Part shown: positions 8,769 through 16,238 of the stretch, one piece after another
How positions within the stretch are numbered: position 1 is the first letter of the stretch
Layout: every line of letters begins with the position of its first letter
Source of the DNA: Clostridiales bacterium
GTDB lineage: Bacteria; Bacillota; Clostridia; Caldicoprobacterales; DTU083
NCBI GenBank assembly: GCA_012839095.1
Contig: DUOA01000151.1
Location: forward strand, 1 to 63,623
Direction: 5' to 3'
DNA length: 63,623 nt
Translations under genes and position numbers: made by a program
The notes under the pieces: model-generated
Told to the model about the DNA's origin: nothing
Databases searched by the model: none
What the model saw: the letters and a program-made list of their open reading frames with translations, nothing else

Positions 8769-9683
8769 TCAGCCTTCGATGGATTTTTCCGATTTGATAA
8801 TGGTAAACACAAACGAGTTAATAATTGCTATAATAATCATCATCAGAAGGGCACCTGATATGGTATCCCCCATATTGCCTCCTGCATTGCGGAAGCCGTT
8901 GTATATATAGAGCATGGGCGTCAGCGTGCTTTCACGCGGTGCTCCTCCCGTCATCATCATCGGGATTTCAAACATCTGCAGCGTTCCGGTAGTCATACCA
9001 ATGCATTGCAGAACGAAAATGTTGCGCATCTGAGGTATGGTAATATATATAAGCTTGTGAAATCCGCTTGCCCCGTCAATGGAGGCAGCTTCGTAGAATT
9101 CAGTGGGAATGTTAATAAGCCCCGCAAAATTGAGAATGGTACCGCCGCCAAGACCCAGCCATATAGTCGGAACAGCAATGGAAAATATGGCCCAGAACCT
9201 ATTTGTTTTGAAGGCTATGCGCTCCAAACCCATGGCTACCACCAACTGATTGATTAGTCCGCCCTTAAATTCAAAGATAAACATAAATATAATACCTGCA
9301 ATAATTCCGGCTATAGTCCCTGGTATATAAATGAGCATCTTGACCATATTGGTGAACTTGGTATTAAGGTCTCTCAGCGTATGAGCAAAGGAAAACTGAA
9401 TAATGATCTGTGTGGGAACCAGAATCAGCACAAACTTGAACGCATTTACAACTGCACGCTGAAACGACTTATTTCGAAGTATCCGGCGAAAATTCTGTAT
9501 GCCCACCCATACGTCATCCTTATAAAAATTCCATTCATAGAAGCTTTTCTGGACCGCCATTATAAACGGTATTATGACAAATATGGTTATAAGCACTACC
9601 GCAGGTAAAAGCATAAGGTAGCCCACTATCATCTCCTTGCGCTGGACGGAGGTATACTTGTAATTCTCTGTCTTTTTTGCCAT
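8769..9683 (-). CDS. Carbohydrate ABC transporter permease, MalF type
   Basis: A CUT1 permease of 304 residues from ATG 9683 (MAKKTENYKYTSVQRKEM), chosen because GGTGG lies five bases upstream; an in-frame GTG at 9692 overlaps that site. It has a typical N-terminal span (IVGYLMLLPAVVLITIFVI), the LxQSFYEW-like first loop, and an EAA-type loop (EFYEAASIDGASGFHKLIY) near residue 205. It lies 96 bp after the solute-binding protein gene and pairs with the next permease. The cargo is inferred from operon partners to be oligosaccharides of a furanoside polymer. Confidence 0.93.
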   Translation of the reverse strand: MAKKTENYKYTSVQRKEMIVGYLMLLPAVVLITIFVIIPFIMAVQKSFYEWNFYKDDVWVGIQNFRRILRNKSFQRAVVNAFKFVLILVPTQIIIQFSFAHTLRDLNTKFTNMVKMLIYIPGTIAGIIAGIIFMFIFEFKGGLINQLVVAMGLERIAFKTNRFWAIFSIAVPTIWLGLGGGTILNFAGLINIPTEFYEAASIDGASGFHKLIYITIPQMRNIFVLQCIGMTTGTLQMFEIPMMMTGGAPRESTLTPMLYIYNGFRNAGGNMGDTISGALLMMIIIAIINSFVFTIIKSEKSIEG

Positions 9684-9779
9684 AAAGACCACCCTTTGAA
9701 AAATTTAATCAAATAATATCAGCTCTTAGCCCTTGGTTAAAGTAAGGGGGGCTCCAAAAAGCCCCCCGGTATAAGGTTA

Positions 9780-11216
9780 TTACTTACGAGGATTGGTTCC
9801 CGGCAGTTCAAAGTCTTCAATTGCCTGAGCAATTTCCTCGCGAGCCATCTCCATAGCTTTGTCTATTGTCTCATAGCCCATGGCTACATTCTCAACCATT
9901 CGGTCAATTGCCATGGAAACCTCCCAAGGATATGCAGCTTCAGGCTGACCGTAAGAGGCAATCCTGTTTATAACGGCAACATAATCTGTATCATCGGGAG
10001 CCTGGCTTTCAACCCACTGAGCCACATTGGTAAAGGTAGCGGCTTTTGAGAATTGCTCTCCAATATAGTATTCACCCAGGCGTTCGGGATGTGCTTCATC
10101 CAGCAGCCATGTGAAGTAGTCGGCAACGCCCTCGGTGTTCTGTGCCTTGGCATCAAGCACATAAACCCATCCGCCTATGGTAGCGGTAGTTTTATCCTGG
10201 TTTCCGTCGTTTGTGGGCATAACTGCCATTCCTACATTGGGCCACATATCCGGATAATCATTAATCAGGAAGGCGGCACCCCAGGAACCGCAAATCTGGA
10301 ACACGTAATCTCCCTGGCCCATGGGTTTGATGTCAACATAGGCACTGAGAGGCTGTTCCGGAACAGCTCCGCTCTCGTACAGCTTCTTCCAGAATTCAAG
10401 GAATTCGCGGTAACCGTCGTCAATCCAGGGCTCATCCCAGTCATCAGTCAGAGGACCATGCCCTACATTACCATACTGCATTCCCCATGTGGACCATCCA
10501 ATTTCGCCGCCCCAGTAAGGAACGCCTATTCCGTACATTTCATCTGTTTTTAGCTCAACTGCCATTTCAATAAGCTCATCCCAGGTCTTCGGCGGCTCGG
10601 TATAACCTGCAGCTTCCAGTATGTCCTTGCGGTAGAAGAGCACCTGAGAAGGTTCTGCCAGTATCGGAATGGCATAGGTTTTTCCGTCAAAGGTAACCAT
10701 TTCACGGATTTTCTCTACCATGCGGTCCAATACTTCAGCCGGGAGATGATCGTCTACAGGTACATAGTATCCGTTTCTAATACCTGCAGGAATATGGTTG
10801 TAGGACTGAATATAAGCATCCGGTGCAGTCTGCGATGCCCTTGCGGCATTCATGCGTTCATCCCAGGCTGCTCCTGCCACGAACTCTTCCACGACGGTAT
10901 AGCCTCTGCCTTCCAGATTGTACTGGTGTACCTGCTCTGAGAAGTGGTTAACCCATACTTCGCCGAAATTCTGGCTCCACAGCATAATGGTTTCGCCTTC
11001 CGGATATTCATATCCGTAGTACTTGCTCTGTGTTACGTCTGATTCCTCGTCGGTTCCTTCATCGCCATTCTCGTCATCGGGCGTTTCGTCACCGTTCTGG
11101 GTTACGTCTCCATTATCCTTGCCCGGATCTTCGGTATTTGGAGTACATCCGCTTACAAAAATCCCCAGGATTAATGCGAGCGCAAGCAACAAAGCCAGGA
11201 CTTTAACCTTTTTCAT
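9780..11216 (-). CDS. Extracellular solute-binding lipoprotein of the sugar ABC transporter
   Basis: A 478-residue family 1 solute-binding protein. Residues 1-24 are a lipoprotein signal peptide with lipobox VSGC. A 40-residue Asp/Glu/Gly/Asn linker keeps the domain away from the membrane. The binding domain follows (TIMLWSQNFGEVWVNHF; AIPILAEPSQVLFYRKDILE; ATIGGWVYVLDAKAQNTE), with many Trp and Tyr residues as in oligosaccharide binders. It is the first gene of the operon and has a consensus promoter far upstream and a strong GGAGG site. It should capture oligosaccharides released outside the cell and pass them to the two permeases. Confidence 0.93.
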   Translation of the reverse strand: MKKVKVLALLLALALILGIFVSGCTPNTEDPGKDNGDVTQNGDETPDDENGDEGTDEESDVTQSKYYGYEYPEGETIMLWSQNFGEVWVNHFSEQVHQYNLEGRGYTVVEEFVAGAAWDERMNAARASQTAPDAYIQSYNHIPAGIRNGYYVPVDDHLPAEVLDRMVEKIREMVTFDGKTYAIPILAEPSQVLFYRKDILEAAGYTEPPKTWDELIEMAVELKTDEMYGIGVPYWGGEIGWSTWGMQYGNVGHGPLTDDWDEPWIDDGYREFLEFWKKLYESGAVPEQPLSAYVDIKPMGQGDYVFQICGSWGAAFLINDYPDMWPNVGMAVMPTNDGNQDKTTATIGGWVYVLDAKAQNTEGVADYFTWLLDEAHPERLGEYYIGEQFSKAATFTNVAQWVESQAPDDTDYVAVINRIASYGQPEAAYPWEVSMAIDRMVENVAMGYETIDKAMEMAREEIAQAIEDFELPGTNPRK

Positions 11217-11315
11217 GACTTTTCCTCCCTTTTTTATTTTTCTATTAATCTCCCTTTCGGGCAGATTACCGCTTTAGCGGGAGCAGGCAGCTGCTCCAAA
11301 ATTCAGGCTTTGCCG

Positions 11316-11346
11316 ATTGTGACACCGATGTCACATTGGTCACAAT
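11316..11346. promoter_or_regulatory. Candidate operator with three TGTGAC half-sites
   Basis: TGTGACA (11318-11324), CCGA, TGTCACA (11329-11335) is a perfect inverted repeat with CG at its centre. A third half, GGTCACAA, follows at 11338-11345, so the whole region also reads as ATTGTGAC, 15 bases, GTCACAAT. It lies in the leader of the sugar operon, about 100 bp before the first start codon. It is a plausible site for the operon's LacI-type repressor. The CRP consensus would need six bases between TGTGA and TCACA; here there are eight. Confidence 0.55.
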
Positions 11347-11455
11347 AACAGAATTGCTAAGTAATCAAATAAATATATATTAAGTTATATCAGATTTTAC
11401 ATCCTTTAACATCCACAGCAACAATAACTTACATTTATGACCAGCCTGTGCCTTA

Positions 11456-11484
11456 AGTATAAAATGCTTTATGCAATTTGTCAA
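11456..11484 (-). promoter_or_regulatory. SigA-type promoter of the sugar operon
   Basis: On the minus strand TTGACA (11484-11479) is followed after 17 bases by TATACT (11461-11456), close to the vegetative consensus. A start of transcription near 11449 gives a leader of about 230 bases, with the candidate operator inside it. The rest of the 466-bp gap (11217-11682) shows no gene. Confidence 0.7.
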
Positions 11485-11682
11485 TAACCCTGATATGTTT
11501 TTATGTATTTTTTCGGTTGTATCCACAGTAATTCTTCATAACATTTTTGGGATAATTCCAGGGGAAAACCTTCTCTGATGCGTACTACTCACTCCTGAAA
11601 TCCTGCTGGAAATCACTAAAGGAAAGGTTATTGCCCTGGGATAAAATGCCGTCATCCTATATAAATATAGCAGTGAGTTTTG

Positions 11683-12126
11683 TCAGCGTTGCATTCTTAG
11701 TTTCTCTGCGAAGCTTATAATCAAGCCTGCCGGGAACAGACGCTGATTAAATAATATTACAGCTGAAAGGACAACTTCAACTAAACCGATTATAAAAAAT
11801 ATGACATGCAAATATACAATTTCCTGAAGCATTATACATTGTACAATAATCCAGATGACCAGCGCCCAGCTAAAGACACAGCTTATATAACATTGAAACC
11901 TAAAGTCATACCACAGGGTTATTGCACTGATAATATTTCCTATTCCAATTATTGTAAATAATATGATGCCCGGAATAAGAAAATTGCTGAAAGGTGAGTT
12001 TTTCAGCGCCTCTGTTGTTACTCCCATTGGAGCATTAGGATTAGTTATTGCTGCCAGCCCTCCGGCTAAAGCGCCTATTCCGACAAAACCTTGCAGAACC
12101 AGCAGCAGCCGGCGTACTGTCTTCAA
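11683..12126 (-). CDS. Small four-span membrane protein, unknown function
   Basis: A 147-residue hydrophobic protein with about four predicted membrane spans: LLLVLQGFVGIGALAGGLAA, FLIPGIILFTIIGIGNIISA, YISCVFSWALVIWIIVQCIM and VIFFIIGLVEVVLSAVILF. The first loop holds NPNAPMGVTTEALKNSPF. I recognise no enzyme motif. Proteins of this shape are scattered in Firmicutes as uncharacterised membrane proteins. It is a single gene with flanking gaps of 466 and 133 bp. A GGGATTGAATTG stretch precedes the ATG. Confidence 0.75.
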   Translation of the reverse strand: MKTVRRLLLVLQGFVGIGALAGGLAAITNPNAPMGVTTEALKNSPFSNFLIPGIILFTIIGIGNIISAITLWYDFRFQCYISCVFSWALVIWIIVQCIMLQEIVYLHVIFFIIGLVEVVLSAVILFNQRLFPAGLIISFAEKLRMQR

Positions 12127-12259
12127 TTCAATCCCTTCTTTCTATAATTTATAATAAGTACCAAAACAGTTCAGTTCACCTTTTAATAACGGAACGAATC
12201 ACAGAATCTTACGGCACAGCATATCATGTCTATCTTGGTTTTATCTATAAAATGGATCT

Positions 12260-12727
12260 TTATCCTCCGATATACATAATCATTATTAAGCATGGATTAT
12301 CCTCTCCCCACAATTTGGGGAGACACTCAAGTGGTCTGAAGCCCGCCGCCTCATAAAACTTCCTTGTACGGGCGTAATTTTTATCAGGATGGGACTCATC
12401 TAATGTCTTAACCTGTAAAAACTCATAGCCGCGTTCCCTGCACCATTCTACAGCACTGCTGACCAGGGTCCTTCCGATACCTCTCCTGTGATAATTAGGT
12501 TCAACACCCATTACATATATCTCAGCTGTATGTTGATTGTTTTCTTTAACTGCAATAAATCCAACAGCACTTGATTCAGCATATGCTGCAAAGAAAGGCA
12601 TATAACTGCTATTATGAATATAATCCTCCATTGCCTCCGGTATACCAAACCACTCCGGTAATTGCTTCAATATATCTGTTGATATTTTAATCTTTTGCTG
12701 TGATTCATTTATTTGCTTTACTTCCAT
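12260..12727 (-). CDS. GNAT family N-acetyltransferase
   Basis: A 155-residue GNAT enzyme. The acetyl-CoA loop is visible as GVEPNYHRRGIGRTLVSSA near residues 75-93 (the Q/RxxGxG/A signature as HRRGIGRT). A following strand-helix (FLQVKTLDESHPDKNYARTR) and the terminal KFYEAAGFRPLE match the family. Substrate unknown. It is a single gene; the 133-bp gap to 12127 shows no clear terminator. Confidence 0.88.
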   Translation of the reverse strand: MEVKQINESQQKIKISTDILKQLPEWFGIPEAMEDYIHNSSYMPFFAAYAESSAVGFIAVKENNQHTAEIYVMGVEPNYHRRGIGRTLVSSAVEWCRERGYEFLQVKTLDESHPDKNYARTRKFYEAAGFRPLECLPKLWGEDNPCLIMIMYIGG

Positions 12728-12872
12728 ATCCTGCCCATTTATCTCAACTCATTGTATTCAGATTATAATGATCAAAAACTAAATCTCATACCTGTTAACT
12801 ATTGTTTTAATAGCTCTCTTTCATCTTATGCTGCAAAAGTGTCACGTAATAAAAGAAATACAAACTCTAAGG

Positions 12873-13148
12873 CTAAACCATGCTTAATCTTTCAATAGCC
12901 CGTGCTTCATCAGGCAGAAAAAATAGATAATTTATAAATTTTTGCAGCACCACTCCGGCTATCTTTGTGCTCAGGTCAAAGAACTCTTCACATATTAATG
13001 ATTTATCGATAAGCATACGACTGCATCCAGTCTCATAGTCTACTGTAGCAAGAAGATCCAGTGCCGATTGTGCATCCGATATCAATATGTCATCACTATT
13101 CACGACTGCTATTTCGATATTGTTCTTTTTTACAACACTTATTTGCAA
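12873..13148 (-). CDS. DUF4180 family protein with an internal deletion
   Basis: A protein of 91 residues from a TTG at 13148. GGAGGG (13159-13154) lies five bases before this TTG, while an upstream in-frame ATG at 13166 overlaps that site, so TTG is preferred. The first 70 residues match the DUF4180 family (NNIEIAVVNSDDILISDAQS; ALDLLATVDYETGC; EEFFDLSTKIAGVVLQKFINY), as do the last (FFLPDEARAIERLS). The family normally has about 28 more residues between KFINY and the FF strand, with an IGDFS-type segment. Their in-frame absence suggests a decayed, probably non-functional copy. The family's function is unknown. Confidence 0.7.
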   Translation of the reverse strand: MQISVVKKNNIEIAVVNSDDILISDAQSALDLLATVDYETGCSRMLIDKSLICEEFFDLSTKIAGVVLQKFINYLFFLPDEARAIERLSMV

Positions 13149-13260
13149 ATTAACCCTCCATCCCAATATTTTCTATTGCATATAAGTATAAGGACCTGGC
13201 ATAAGAAGAACTCCATTTTGCGCCAAATAAAAAGGAATAAGGATTTCTTACCCTATTCCC

Positions 13261-13860
13261 TTAAATCTCTCTCCGGCCTTCCAAAGCCTTTGACAACGTC
13301 ACCTCATCGGCATATTCCAGATCGCCGCCCACAGGAATGCCGTGAGCAATCCGGGTAACCCGGATTCCCATGGGTTTCAGCAGCCTGGCAAGATAGATGG
13401 CTGTTGCTTCACCCTCCACATCGGGATTGGTGGCAAGAATAACCTCTTTTACCTCGCCGCTGCCCAGCCTGTGAAGCAACTCTTTTATTCGGATATCATC
13501 CGGACCGATGCCTTCCATAGGCGAGATGTTGCCGTGAAGAACATGGTATACCCCGTTATAATCCCGCATCTTTTCCATGGCTATGACATCCCTGGGATCT
13601 TTAACTACACAGATAAGAGAATGATCCCTGCTGTGGCTGCTGCAGACAGCACAGACATCCCGATCCGTCATATTGCAGCAGACCTTGCAGTACTTAACCT
13701 CTTCTTTGGCCTTAATAATGGCCTTGGTCAGATCCAGCACCCTGTCCCTGGGCATATCGATAATATGAAAAGCCAGGCGCTGGGCAGTTTTTCCACCGAT
13801 GCCAGGCAGCCTGGACAGCTCGTTCATCAAGCGGGCTATAGGCTCGATATAATAATTCAT
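13261..13860 (-). CDS. recR: Recombination mediator protein RecR
   Basis: A 199-residue RecR from ATG 13860 ([20 protein letters not shown]), which matches the usual length and N-terminus. An in-frame GTG at 13872 preceded by AGGG is an alternative. It shows the helix-hairpin-helix segment [15 protein letters not shown], the zinc finger Cys set ([16 protein letters not shown]) and the Toprim segment ([20 protein letters not shown]). With RecO and RecF it loads RecA at gapped DNA. It lies 36 bp after ybaB in the conserved dnaX-ybaB-recR order. Confidence 0.97.
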   Translation of the reverse strand: MNYYIEPIARLMNELSRLPGIGGKTAQRLAFHIIDMPRDRVLDLTKAIIKAKEEVKYCKVCCNMTDRDVCAVCSSHSRDHSLICVVKDPRDVIAMEKMRDYNGVYHVLHGNISPMEGIGPDDIRIKELLHRLGSGEVKEVILATNPDVEGEATAIYLARLLKPMGIRVTRIAHGIPVGGDLEYADEVTLSKALEGRREI

Positions 13861-13896
13861 GGGTTTCCACACCGCTTTCCCTAAATCGTTTTTTAT

Positions 13897-14238
13897 TTAA
13901 AATAATCCGGGAGGAATCCCCATTCCGCCGGTCAGTCTGGCCATTTCTCCCTGTACCATTTCATCAGCTTTTCTGACTGCTTCATTAACAGCGGCTATAA
14001 TCAAATCCTGCAGCATCTCTATATCATCCGGATCTACCACTTCGGGCTTTATATCAATTTCCAGAATTTCCTTCTTGCCATTGGCAACAACGGTAACCAT
14101 TCCCCCGCCCACAGTGGCTTCCACCGTCTTTTCCTCCAGCTCCTGCTGCATCTTCAGCATCTGCTCCTGCATTTTCTTGGCCTGCTTCATCAGGTTGTTC
14201 ATATTCCCCATGCCGCCGGGAAATCCACCTCTTGCCAT
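13897..14238 (-). CDS. YbaB/EbfC family nucleoid-associated protein
   Basis: A 113-residue YbaB/EbfC protein: Gly/Met-rich N-terminus ([20 protein letters not shown]), long helix ([20 protein letters not shown]) and the strand [20 protein letters not shown]. Members bind DNA as dimers with little sequence preference. The position between dnaX and recR is conserved across bacteria. A clear ribosome-binding site (GAGGAGGAAT) precedes the ATG, and a separate promoter lies just upstream. Confidence 0.95.
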   Translation of the reverse strand: MARGGFPGGMGNMNNLMKQAKKMQEQMLKMQQELEEKTVEATVGGGMVTVVANGKKEILEIDIKPEVVDPDDIEMLQDLIIAAVNEAVRKADEMVQGEMARLTGGMGIPPGLF

Positions 14239-14282
14239 ATTTTATTCCTCCTCGAAACTAAATTTCCACACAAGACAGTTTC

Positions 14283-14309
14283 ATTATACCATATTGATTA
14301 ATTAGTCAA
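14283..14309 (-). promoter_or_regulatory. Promoter of ybaB-recR
   Basis: On the minus strand TTGACT (14309-14304) and TATAAT (14288-14283) are separated by 15 bases. The -10 is extended by TG (TGGTATAAT), which can offset the short spacer. It lies about 45 bp before ybaB and lets ybaB-recR be expressed apart from dnaX. Confidence 0.55.
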
Positions 14310-14343
14310 ACCTGTAATAGTCATTTTGTTGAGAAGATATGGG

Positions 14344-16122
14344 TCATTCCTCTTCCACAACCTCAACCAGATGCTCACCGAAAACCTCTATGGCTCTTTT
14401 TACCACATAATCATCGTCAGCAGCCGCTGCCTGCTCATCCAACTGATCCTCCAGCAGGCATTTTACCCTGACCTTGGTTCCCGTAACCTTCTCCACCGTT
14501 TCTTCAATGAAGGTGCAGTTGTTTTCCTGCTCAATCAGCATAACATGAAATCCCAGAGATGGCGGGAACACCAGAGAAAGAACGCCTTTCTTGTCCGGCA
14601 GAGGCCTTGCGTCTGCCAGAATAACATGGATGGACGGCCTTTCCCGGCTGATAATCTCCAAAATGTCAGGCCAGGCCGCTATAAGGCTGCCCGTACCGGT
14701 ATTTGCAGCAGGGGCATTGGCTGCAGCCTTTTTTTCCTCAGGTTTCACCTTTTTACTGCTTTGGGATTCGGTTTTATCTGAGCTTTTTTTATCCACTTCT
14801 TCATAATACAGAGAAGACAGGTCTTCCTCTGTGCCGTTATCGTCCTGTATATCAGGCGGAACCGGCGGAAGGGAAGCATCCATTGCCGGGTCAAAAGACT
14901 GTTCTCTTGTAACAGCGTACGGAATATCATATTCCTGGGTTTTAGATAGCGATGAATCGGTTATTGCCGCTGCCCCGTTCTTCAGTCTCTTTTCCAGGTA
15001 TTCCACCCGATCCTTAAGAGCCTCCAGGGAGACTTCCTCCTCTGGCCTGCAAAGCCTGACAGCAGCAAGTTCCATCAATATCCGGGGCTGACTGCTGTAT
15101 CTCATTTCCGATTCCAATGGTGACAACACTTCAATGGAACGAATCAGCCTTGCCTCTCCGGCCCCTTCTGCTTGTTTTCGCAGCCGGTCCAGGGTAGAAC
15201 CTGCTGCATCCAGCAGGTTTTCCGGATTGCTGCAGGCTTTGACAATCAGCAGATTTCTCATATGGTGCAGCAAATCCCGCAAAAAGACGGTGAGATCCTT
15301 CCCATCGTCCAAAATCCGGCCTATTTTATGCAGCAGACCCTGAAGATTGCCGACCAGTATGTCATCAGCCGCCTGAAACAGAAAGCCCTGGTCAGCAGTC
15401 CCGAGGATGGCAAGGATCTCATCATTGGTTATATGACTGCCGCAAAAACTCATGCATTGATCCAGAAGGCTGAGTGCATCCCGCATACCGCCTTCAGCCC
15501 AGCGGGCAATGGTATGCAGACCGGATTCTTCAACGGAAATATTCATGCTGCTGCAGATGGCCTGCATTCTCTCTACCATTACTTTTTGAGGGATTCTCTT
15601 GAAATTGTATCTCTGACAGCGGGAAAGAATGGTGGCAGGCAGCTTGTGAGGCTCAGTGGTGGCTAAAATAAAGACAGCATGAGCAGGCGGTTCCTCCAAT
15701 GTTTTAAGGAGAGCATTGAAGGCTCCTATGGACAGCATGTGAACCTCGTCTATGATATATACCTTGTACCTTCCAATCGCAGGCGGGAACCGGACCTTAT
15801 CCCTCAAATCACGTATTTCATCTACGCCGTTGTTGGATGCGGCATCAATTTCAAAAATATCCATGTTGCTGTCCGAAGACAGATTGATGCAGACCTCGCA
15901 CTCCCCGCAGGGACCATGCTCCGTAGGAGACATGCAGTTGATGGCCCTTGCAAATATTTTGGCCGTGCTGGTCTTTCCCGTACCCCTTGAGCCGCAGAAC
16001 AGATAGGCATGTGCAATGCGGCCGCCGGAAAGTTGGTTTTTCAGGGTGCGTACTATGGTATCCTGGCCTACAACATCCTGAAAGGTGTCCGGACGCCATT
16101 GCCGGTACAGTGCTGTATAAAT
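14344..16122 (-). CDS. dnaX: DNA polymerase III subunit gamma/tau, apparent ATT start
   Basis: The clamp-loader ATPase. The frame runs from YTALYRQWRPDTFQDVVGQ through Walker A (GSRGTGKTS), the zinc Cys residues, SNNGVDEIRDLRDKVRFPP, Walker B (YIIDEVHML) and sensor 1 (ATTEPHKLPATILSRCQRY). A tau-like C-terminal region follows from about residue 400. The first ATG in frame (15933) lies after Walker A and cannot be the start. Between the in-frame stop and Y2 the only codons are ATC, GTC and ATT. ATT sits where the family's initiator Met is, with AGGTGA seven bases upstream. This gives 592 residues. A promoter 45 bp upstream agrees with a start here. Confidence 0.9.
   Translation of the reverse strand: MYTALYRQWRPDTFQDVVGQDTIVRTLKNQLSGGRIAHAYLFCGSRGTGKTSTAKIFARAINCMSPTEHGPCGECEVCINLSSDSNMDIFEIDAASNNGVDEIRDLRDKVRFPPAIGRYKVYIIDEVHMLSIGAFNALLKTLEEPPAHAVFILATTEPHKLPATILSRCQRYNFKRIPQKVMVERMQAICSSMNISVEESGLHTIARWAEGGMRDALSLLDQCMSFCGSHITNDEILAILGTADQGFLFQAADDILVGNLQGLLHKIGRILDDGKDLTVFLRDLLHHMRNLLIVKACSNPENLLDAAGSTLDRLRKQAEGAGEARLIRSIEVLSPLESEMRYSSQPRILMELAAVRLCRPEEEVSLEALKDRVEYLEKRLKNGAAAITDSSLSKTQEYDIPYAVTREQSFDPAMDASLPPVPPDIQDDNGTEEDLSSLYYEEVDKKSSDKTESQSSKKVKPEEKKAAANAPAANTGTGSLIAAWPDILEIISRERPSIHVILADARPLPDKKGVLSLVFPPSLGFHVMLIEQENNCTFIEETVEKVTGTKVRVKCLLEDQLDEQAAAADDDYVVKRAIEVFGEHLVEVVEEE
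14728..14734 (-). other. Candidate -1 frameshift heptamer A-AAA-AAG in dnaX
   Basis: In the dnaX frame GAA AAA AAG contains the heptamer A-AAA-AAG, the same slippery sequence used in E. coli dnaX. A -1 shift would add about 20 residues and stop at a TGA, giving a gamma-like product of roughly 485 residues that keeps the ATPase domains. GGCTGC right after the site can pair with GCAGCC about 30 bases later. GAGG precedes the run. Confidence 0.4.
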
Positions 16123-16166
16123 GACGATTCACCTGCTTTCCCTTGCATTGTGCTTCTTTTCACATC

Positions 16167-16172
16167 ATTATA
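16167..16172 (-). promoter_or_regulatory. Extended -10 promoter of dnaX
   Basis: TATAAT on the minus strand with TGA directly before it (extended -10, TGATATAAT). No good -35 is seen. A start near 16160 gives a leader of about 38 bases to the ATT codon of dnaX. Confidence 0.6.
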
Positions 16173-16238
16173 TCATAAAGAAAGGTTGAATGTTAGCCAA
16201 AATTAGCATAAGCCCTTACCATTTGGAAGTAAGGATTG

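Noticed and set aside
11318-11335. A CRP/CAP site
   Set aside because: The spacing between TGTGA and TCACA is eight, not six, and the LacI-type regulator in the operon gives a simpler explanation.
15931-15933. ATG at 15933 as the dnaX start
   Set aside because: It would remove Walker A and the first 63 residues, which are intact and conserved upstream in the same frame.
15851-16132. A 93-codon minus-strand frame starting at GTG in the AGGTGA site before dnaX
   Set aside because: The GTG is part of the dnaX ribosome-binding site and the frame overlaps the conserved DnaX N-terminus in another phase.
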